From contig CAYXFU010000017.1 in the NCBI GenBank assembly GCA_964464375.1, positions 1 through 64,000 on the forward strand: DNA of 64,000 nt, read 5' to 3'. The stretch is from CAIOZA01 sp964464375. GTDB lineage: Bacteria; Bacteroidota; Ignavibacteria; Kapaibacteriales; UBA2268. Position 1 is the stretch's first letter; the number at the start of each line of letters is the position of its first letter. The notes under the pieces are model-generated. The model had not been told where the DNA came from, made no database searches, and saw only the letters and a list, made by a program, of their open reading frames with translations. The position numbers and the translations under genes were made by a program. Shown in pieces: positions 58,526 to 64,000 of this stretch.

Positions 58526-59625
58526 ATTAATCTCTCAAAAGCTTCCACAACATCCTCAGTCTTTAGAGTATCAATTGGTTCTTTGCCTCTTGTAATCACC
58601 ATTTCATAATCAACTCCGTAAGGTGCCCATTCATTTAGGTAGGTAGATAAGCGTGAATATAGCACTAACACAGGTCGATTAAACGCCGCGGCAACATGCA
58701 CGATTGATGTGTCTGGAGAAATGACCAAATAGGATTTGTCAATCAGAGCACATGTATTCAAAAAGTCATTGCCTGATTCAAATAGAATAATTCTTTCTTT
58801 GTTAATTGAAGCGATTTGTTCAGCTTTATCATTATCATCGGGTGAGTAGGATAAAACAACTATTAATTCCGAGTCATTTTTTAATATTTGATTAAGAAAT
58901 TCTTGATTCTTTTCGATTGACCAGGTTCTATAGGAATTACCTGAAGATACATTGAGAACTATAAATTGTTGGACGATATGTTTCTTTGATAAAAAACTTT
59001 TAACATACTCAATGTTAATTTCAGACAAATATAATTTTAGTTCAGTCATTGCAATATTTTCATCCAAATACAATGCTCTAGCAACAATTTTAACTTGAAG
59101 TTCCGCCATAGTCATCTTGTCTCTGATATCTTCAGTGTCAACCTGAATATCAAACATTCCACTATACAATTTATTTCTGTTTTCATCAGAGTGTTTCATC
59201 GCAACAATTCTGGTATTGGTATTTGTGATCAGATTTGCATAAAATGCAGCGTTACCGGTTTTATGAAGAATGAAACATAAGATAAAATCATAATTTTCTT
59301 TCTTCATTTGTTTCATCAACTTGATTTTGTCGATGAAATTTGAAGGCAATGTCCAGATATTCTTTAACCTGCTATCATTTTTTACAATAGAGTCATTACG
59401 GTTAGAGGCTAATATATCGATTTGAGCTGATGGATATAAACTTTTAAGATATGAAAAGACAGGAGTAGTTACTATCATGTCACCGATAGCATCATATCTA
59501 AAAATAAGAAACTTATCATATTTAACCTGCGATGATTGCCTATTAGTTTTAAACTTATGATATTTACTAATTAAATTGTATATAAATAAGCGATTTAAGT
59601 TCTCAATTTTTTTTAAAATGGTCAT
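58504..59625 (-). CDS. Glycosyltransferase family 9 (heptosyltransferase-like) 1
   Basis: A 373-residue GT-B enzyme of the family that adds heptose or other ADP-sugars to lipopolysaccharide core. The N-terminal domain starts after a basic helix with FRYDAIGDMIVTTPVFSYLK. The C-terminal nucleotide-sugar site is LVISPDTSIVHVAAAFNRPV, followed by LVLYS. Its first 30 residues (a Lys/Arg-rich helix) may hold it at the membrane. A second GT9 gene lies 2.3 kb away, with a GT2 and a GT4 gene between, so all probably build a surface glycan. The donor and acceptor sugars are unknown. Confidence 0.9.
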   Translation of the reverse strand: MTILKKIENLNRLFIYNLISKYHKFKTNRQSSQVKYDKFLIFRYDAIGDMIVTTPVFSYLKSLYPSAQIDILASNRNDSIVKNDSRLKNIWTLPSNFIDKIKLMKQMKKENYDFILCFILHKTGNAAFYANLITNTNTRIVAMKHSDENRNKLYSGMFDIQVDTEDIRDKMTMAELQVKIVARALYLDENIAMTELKLYLSEINIEYVKSFLSKKHIVQQFIVLNVSSGNSYRTWSIEKNQEFLNQILKNDSELIVVLSYSPDDNDKAEQIASINKERIILFESGNDFLNTCALIDKSYLVISPDTSIVHVAAAFNRPVLVLYSRLSTYLNEWAPYGVDYEMVITRGKEPIDTLKTEDVVEAFERLIKKVHPK

Positions 59626-59939
59626 TTTTGATTTGATTTATAAATTTCTTGCAAATAGCAGAACTAATAACGCTTTTCATTTGATTTTCTTGTTTGAAAA
59701 TTCTTTCTTTTATTTAAAATACAACTCATACAAAACTCTTTAAATTTTATAAAAAATCTATGATTTTTCTGACTAAGAATCTAGGTTAATTAGTAATCTA
59801 GACCAATTCCTATAATGAAAAAAAAAATTGAATGAAAATTATGATATTTTGAGTAATTTATATTTTATAATTTTTACGAGATTAATTTCTTCATTTGAAT
59901 AAAGTAAGTATTATTAAGTAACCCACAGAATTGTTTTAT
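59626..59939. other. Divergent promoter region of glycosyltransferase genes
   Basis: About 310 AT-rich bases between divergent GT9 and GT2 genes. I see no gene, repeat family or clear promoter match. Confidence 0.5.
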
Positions 59940-60827
59940 ATGAAGATTTCAGGTTTCACATTTATAAGAAATGCCCAAATACTTGGATATCCATTAGTTG
60001 AGTCATTACTTTCAATTGTTCCATTGTGCGACGAAGTCATTGTTGCAGTCGGTGATTCCCTTGATGATACTTTGGATATAATCAACTCATTAAATGAACC
60101 AAAAATAAGGATTATTGAATCAGTTTGGGATCAAAATTTGAAGACTGGTGGAATGATATATTCGCAACAAACAAATTTGGCTCTTTCTGAAACCATAGGC
60201 GATTGGTGCATATACTTACAGGCTGACGAAGTCATTCATGAAAATGATTACGATTTAATATTGAACGATATAAACATTGCGGAAAATTCAGCCGGTATTG
60301 ATGCACTCCTGTTTAAGTATATTCATTTTTATGGAAGTTATGATTATATCGGTACCGGCAGACAATGGTACAGAAGAGAAATACGTGCATTCCGTAATAC
60401 CGGTTTAGTTGTTAGTTGGGGCGATGCTCAGGGATTCAGGAAAAAGACAAAAAGTGGCTTTAGCAAACTAACAGCTCATCAATCTGAAGCAAAAATTCTC
60501 CACTACGGTTGGGTTCGACCTCCCAAAGCGCAACAAAAAAAATTAAAGCTTGTTCACACTTATTATAATCAAGATGCCGAGTACAAATTAACAAAAGTCG
60601 AGGAAAACGATTTTGATTATAATTCGGCTTACGAACTTTTACCTTTTAGAGGAAGTCATCCATTGGTTATGAAATCGAAAATATCAGCGGATATGGATTG
60701 GACAATGAACTTTGATGCTTCCAAAACAAAGAAAAAGCCATTAATTATGAAGTTAGCCGACAGAATTGAAAATGTTTCAAATTATAGAATCGGTGAATTT
60801 AAAGATTTTATTGAGGTCAAGAAATGA
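59940..60827 (+). CDS. Glycosyltransferase family 2
   Basis: A 295-residue GT-A enzyme. The N-terminal ISGFTFIRNAQILGYPLVES and the following CDEVIVAVGDSLDDT form the nucleotide-binding strand, and IYLQADEVIHENDY holds the Asp-x-Glu-type metal site in place of Asp-x-Asp. It probably transfers a hexose to a surface glycan. I start at ATG 59940; TTG at 59931 is in frame but less likely. It overlaps the GT4 gene by 4 bases. Confidence 0.88.
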   Translation: MKISGFTFIRNAQILGYPLVESLLSIVPLCDEVIVAVGDSLDDTLDIINSLNEPKIRIIESVWDQNLKTGGMIYSQQTNLALSETIGDWCIYLQADEVIHENDYDLILNDINIAENSAGIDALLFKYIHFYGSYDYIGTGRQWYRREIRAFRNTGLVVSWGDAQGFRKKTKSGFSKLTAHQSEAKILHYGWVRPPKAQQKKLKLVHTYYNQDAEYKLTKVEENDFDYNSAYELLPFRGSHPLVMKSKISADMDWTMNFDASKTKKKPLIMKLADRIENVSNYRIGEFKDFIEVKK

Positions 60828-61960
60828 ATATCGCTTTTGATGCAACTTCACTTTTCAACTTTAGTGGCATTGATACCTATTCCCGTGAATTGATTACAGC
60901 TTTGGTAAATATATCACCGGAACTATCAATAAAGCTTATTACATCAGAGAATCAAATAAGTATATTAGAGGATAGATTTTCACATTATTCGAATGTAGAA
61001 GCAGTTCAACTTTTCCCCAATAAAGTCTTATTAGGAAAAATTGGACGTTCATTATTGAAAAGAAAAAAAGCAAGAATCTTTGCTGAAAATGCAAATAAAT
61101 TTGATCTAATTCACCAGACTAATCCATTTAATGCTCTAAAAAATGTAACTAATTTAGTTACAACTGTTCATGACCTTATACCAATTTATAATGCCCATTA
61201 TGTAAAATCATATCTTACAAGGAAATACAAGGATAAATTAAATATTATTCTTAAGAATTCAAAAGCTATAATAGTTCCAACCGAATTTGTAAAAAAGGAA
61301 TTGATTGAATATAATTCAATGGCTGCATCTATAACGTATGTTGTGCATGAAGCAGCTTCAATTGATTTTAAACCAACCCAGCCCGATGCTGAATTTTTTA
61401 CTAAGTATGGACTTCTAGAAGGTGAAAAATTCTTCCTTTACGCCGGAAGAATTGATGCCAGAAAAAACATTGGTGGACTAATTAAAAGCTATATTGATTT
61501 ACCGGACATCGTGAAAAATGAATTCAAACTAATATTAATTGCTAGTGGGGATAGTCATTATTTGGAACAATTTCCAATTATCAAAGAAAAGGGCTTAAAA
61601 GATAGAATCATCCACATCAACGGTGTTCAACAGAGTGATTTGATTAAATTCTTTTCCAGTTCTTATTGTTTCGTAATGCCTTCATTTTCAGAAGGCTTTG
61701 GGTTGCCTGTCCTTGAAGCATTCCAATGTGGTAGTCCTGTAATTTCTTCTAATGTGACATCCATTCCTGAGATTTCCGGAGATGCGGCAATACTAATTGA
61801 TCCTTATGATGGTAATCAATTAACAAAAGCAATGAACAATATTGCTGAGGATAATTCATTAAGGTTATCATTAATAGAAAAAGGCTTCAAACAGGCTGGT
61901 CAATTCTCATGGTTAAAAGCAGCAAAAGAAACTCTGAAGATATATAAAAAGGTTCTTTGA
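60824..61960 (+). CDS. Glycosyltransferase family 4 (group 1)
   Basis: A 378-residue GT-B enzyme. The N-terminal acceptor domain starts FDATSLFNFSGIDTYSRELI, the linker has DLIHQTNPFNALKN and TVHDLIPIYN, and the C-terminal donor site is FLYAGRIDARKNIGGLIKSY with MPSFSEGFGLPVLEAFQCGS carrying the Glu-x7-Glu motif. It is coupled to the GT2 gene by a 4-base overlap, so both probably act in one glycan. The convergent GT9 gene ends 14 bases away. Confidence 0.93.
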   Translation: MNIAFDATSLFNFSGIDTYSRELITALVNISPELSIKLITSENQISILEDRFSHYSNVEAVQLFPNKVLLGKIGRSLLKRKKARIFAENANKFDLIHQTNPFNALKNVTNLVTTVHDLIPIYNAHYVKSYLTRKYKDKLNIILKNSKAIIVPTEFVKKELIEYNSMAASITYVVHEAASIDFKPTQPDAEFFTKYGLLEGEKFFLYAGRIDARKNIGGLIKSYIDLPDIVKNEFKLILIASGDSHYLEQFPIIKEKGLKDRIIHINGVQQSDLIKFFSSSYCFVMPSFSEGFGLPVLEAFQCGSPVISSNVTSIPEISGDAAILIDPYDGNQLTKAMNNIAEDNSLRLSLIEKGFKQAGQFSWLKAAKETLKIYKKVL

Positions 61961-61974
61961 TACAAAGGACTGCA

Positions 61975-62940
61975 TTATTCAGGTCTAATTTTTTCAATAA
62001 TTCTTAAATAACCTTCATACAATTGATTTACTGAAATACTTTTTATTCCGACGACTTCATCAGGTGACTTTACTACCTCTGAAATATCAGATAAAGGGTA
62101 GAATTTATTAAAATTTGCTTCGTTGCAAATATAAAGACCTAGAACAGGTATATTAAATGCAGATGCAATATGGACTAAGGAAGTATCAGGTGTTACTAAT
62201 AACTTTGCCCTTCTTACAATTGAAAATGCATCCTGAATATTGTCTGACCGAATTCCTATAACCTTTGAAGAATGTTCTATAATGTGATAAACTAAGTCTT
62301 TATTACTGGATTGATAAAGCATAATAATTTTTTCTTCAAATTCGCTTATTATTTTAATAAATTCAATCCACTTATCTATAACCCACATCCTATAATCACT
62401 ACTTGCCGATACATTAATCAATAAATAATCAGATATTCCTGATAGCTCATTATCTACATATTCTTCTGATATTGGACTTAAGAAAAGTTCAGGTCTGGTT
62501 ATTTGCTCATGTAAATTTATTTTCAGATATTCCAATGCTTTAATGCATCGCTGTACATAATGTAGTTGTGAATTTTCTTCCTGAGTTGAAATTGAAACAT
62601 CAAAACTTTTAGTCCCAATTTGGTTGAATCCAATGGTTGTCTTTGCTTTTGACAAAAATGAAATCAGTTTGCTTTCACTTGAAAAATGATCTTTAGGGTC
62701 AATTAGGAAGTCGTATTTCTGATTTTTTAATTCAAAATAGGTTTTAATTAGAGAGAAAAGTGATTTATGGTAAACTAGTATTTTGTTTACATTGGGGTTG
62801 TTTGTTAAAACATTGAAATTATTTCTTCCGGCAAGAACATGGAGTTCACAATCAGGATATCCTTTCTTTATTTCAGAGAACATTGGGGTAGCCAAAATCA
62901 TATCTCCAATTCTACCCAAAAGCACTACTATAATCTTCAT
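61975..62940 (-). CDS. Glycosyltransferase family 9 (heptosyltransferase-like) 2
   Basis: A 321-residue GT-B enzyme with VLLGRIGDMILATPMFSEIK at the start and LLVTPDTSLVHIASAFNIPV at the donor site, followed by LGLYI. It is shorter than the GT9 at 58504 and shares its overall plan; both are single-domain pairs typical of ADP-heptose transferases. It is convergent with the GT4 gene. Function in core or surface glycan synthesis is inferred from the neighbours. Confidence 0.9.
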   Translation of the reverse strand: MKIIVVLLGRIGDMILATPMFSEIKKGYPDCELHVLAGRNNFNVLTNNPNVNKILVYHKSLFSLIKTYFELKNQKYDFLIDPKDHFSSESKLISFLSKAKTTIGFNQIGTKSFDVSISTQEENSQLHYVQRCIKALEYLKINLHEQITRPELFLSPISEEYVDNELSGISDYLLINVSASSDYRMWVIDKWIEFIKIISEFEEKIIMLYQSSNKDLVYHIIEHSSKVIGIRSDNIQDAFSIVRRAKLLVTPDTSLVHIASAFNIPVLGLYICNEANFNKFYPLSDISEVVKSPDEVVGIKSISVNQLYEGYLRIIEKIRPE

Positions 62941-63091
62941 ATAAGATAATCCAATTCTAATTCAATCTGAAATGTCATTTAAATTTGACTTATTGCCATG
63001 ATTTTAAATACTTTAATATTTTTAGATGAAATATTTTATCATATAATACATATATAATTCTTATTTTTCAATTTCTTCCTGATTATTTTTT

Positions 63092-63838
63092 TTATTTTTG
63101 CACTGCAATCTGAATCTTCTCACCTACGAAACCACCAATCAAAGAAACAAAGTAACCTACAGCAAAACCAATAACAATAATATCTAAACCAATTTCAGAT
63201 TCTGTTTGCAGAGTAAGTCTAACTATATTTAATACAAGAGTGATAGTAAGGAACCCTCCCAAACCGGCTTCCTTGATTGTTATACCTGGAGATTTCCAAC
63301 CAACAACTAAACCAGTGATGAAAAGCGAAATGAAATATGGCAAAATATAATTCTTCGGATTATAACCAAGAAACAGCACTAATATATTAATAACTAACAT
63401 ACTTACTGTTACTCCCATAATAGTACCGGCAAATATCCATTCCCATTCAATTTTTAAAGAATTTATACTAGCTTCGGGTAAATCTCCATGCTGAAACTTT
63501 TCTCCAAGCCAAGCACCTAAATGCGTTAAAATTACAGCATTCATGTATATTATTATCCAATCAGAATCCCACATTCCATGAAAACCTTTCAGTTGAAGGC
63601 TTGGGATAACAAAGAATGAAACAATTGAAATTACTATTGCGCCAATCCCCGGCTCAATAATTGTAACTCCTCTGGATAGATACCCAATTGTAAATCCTGT
63701 TATAATAAATCCAGATAGAATTGCCATTGTTGGGAATAATGCCGTGGCAAATTGATCACCAGTAGTAAAGGCAAAACCAACAACCAAAATTAATCCTATC
63801 ATTATTGATAGCAGAAGAGCAGTGTAGTTTAATTTCAT
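63092..63838 (-). CDS. Polytopic membrane protein B, paralogue of protein A
   Basis: A 248-residue integral membrane protein with the same plan as the gene at 56821: an identical first 23 residues, about eight hydrophobic segments, and two halves with GITI-x-E-x-GIG and LGEK-x-Q repeats. Differences cluster in the loop after the first half (LPEASINSLKIEW) and at the C-terminus. It lies just after the AI-2E-type transporter gene on the same strand, only 5 bases from its stop, so the two are probably cotranscribed. I do not recognise the family; a transport role is a guess. Confidence 0.8.
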   Translation of the reverse strand: MKLNYTALLLSIMIGLILVVGFAFTTGDQFATALFPTMAILSGFIITGFTIGYLSRGVTIIEPGIGAIVISIVSFFVIPSLQLKGFHGMWDSDWIIIYMNAVILTHLGAWLGEKFQHGDLPEASINSLKIEWEWIFAGTIMGVTVSMLVINILVLFLGYNPKNYILPYFISLFITGLVVGWKSPGITIKEAGLGGFLTITLVLNIVRLTLQTESEIGLDIIVIGFAVGYFVSLIGGFVGEKIQIAVQK

Positions 63839-63843
63839 AATCT

Positions 63844-64000
63844 CTATTCAGATATTTTTTTTGTAAAAATTTTCTTTTCAGGATACCCCATTAGTCGTCC
63901 GAATATAGACAGGTTTTCAAAATTTTCAAAAATAATTTTCATGATCACAATCAGAGGTACCGAGAGGAACATACCAGGTAGTCCCCATATATAGCCCCAA
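63844..64000 (-). CDS. AI-2E family transporter, C-terminal end (partial)
   Basis: The last 52 codons of a gene that continues beyond the window. The visible protein reads WGYIWGLPGMFLSVPLIVIM and then KIIFENFENLSIFGRLMG, ending in a basic tail. This is the well-known end of the AI-2E/PerM membrane protein family (Trp-Gly-x-x-Trp-Gly-x-Pro-Gly-Met-x-Leu-x-Val-Pro). These proteins have been linked to autoinducer export or ion transport. The stop is TAG at 63844-63846. Confidence 0.85.
   Translation of the reverse strand, partial: WGYIWGLPGMFLSVPLIVIMKIIFENFENLSIFGRLMGYPEKKIFTKKISE

Overview
The window is AT-rich bacterial chromosome, densely packed with housekeeping genes. It contains no CRISPR array, insertion sequence, prophage or rRNA. 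Several features place it in the Bacteroidota/Chlorobi (FCB) group. The primary sigma factor is a short RpoD of 286 residues without region 1.1. Two large secreted proteins end in type IX secretion (T9SS) sorting domains. The Tgt lacks its zinc cysteines. The SRP RNA and tRNA-Arg genes have promoters of the TTTG-N20-TAnnTTTG type used by Bacteroidota. An Ignavibacteria/Kapabacteria-like lineage is my guess from the mix of cytochrome c maturation, RsbU-type signalling and short RpoD. That last step is inference.

Layout. 0-4.3 kb: DNA repair (family 4 UDG), D-Ala-D-Ala ligase, a PfkB kinase and a secreted CBM9-like protein. 4.3-4.6 kb: a broken CHAT-like gene remnant and tRNA-Ser. 4.8-12.8 kb: an exported LD-carboxypeptidase, a 1537-residue vWA/T9SS surface protein, an AlbA_2 regulator and a second T9SS protein. 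12.8-25 kb: rpe, a Lon-like protease, YgiQ, an ECF sigma/anti-sigma/Spy-like operon, greA, ribBA, and the chain nnr-vanZ-tgt-yajC. 25-28.2 kb: a three-gene partner-switching module (membrane RsbU-type phosphatase, STAS protein, RsbW-type kinase). 28.2-33 kb: a compact cytochrome c maturation cluster ccmC-ccmD-ccmE-ccmF-tlpA with a Cys-type CcmE and an enlarged CcmC. 33-38.5 kb: tRNA-Arg, SRP RNA, then rng-dxr-rseP-surE. 38.5-43.5 kb: glyS-ctpA-rpoD-lipA on the minus strand. 43.6-53.4 kb: uvrA, ispG, rhomboid, pgk, gapA, gcvPA and an FtsB-like gene. 53.4-56.5 kb: secreted proteins, tRNA-Phe, plsC and an ArsR-type regulator. 56.8-64 kb: a glycan/envelope region with two GT9, one GT2 and one GT4 glycosyltransferases, flanked by two near-identical polytopic membrane proteins of unknown function, plus the 3' end of an AI-2E-type transporter gene.

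The genes combine into recognisable tasks: envelope building (ddl, LD-carboxypeptidase, plsC, glycosyltransferases), isoprenoid synthesis (dxr, ispG), central carbon flow (pgk, gapA, rpe), cytochrome c assembly, and envelope stress or partner-switching control. No clearly new multi-gene system is evident. The best candidates for novelty are the twin internally repeated membrane proteins bracketing the glycosyltransferase genes, the CHAT-like relic beside tRNA-Ser, and the variant cytochrome c maturation cluster.
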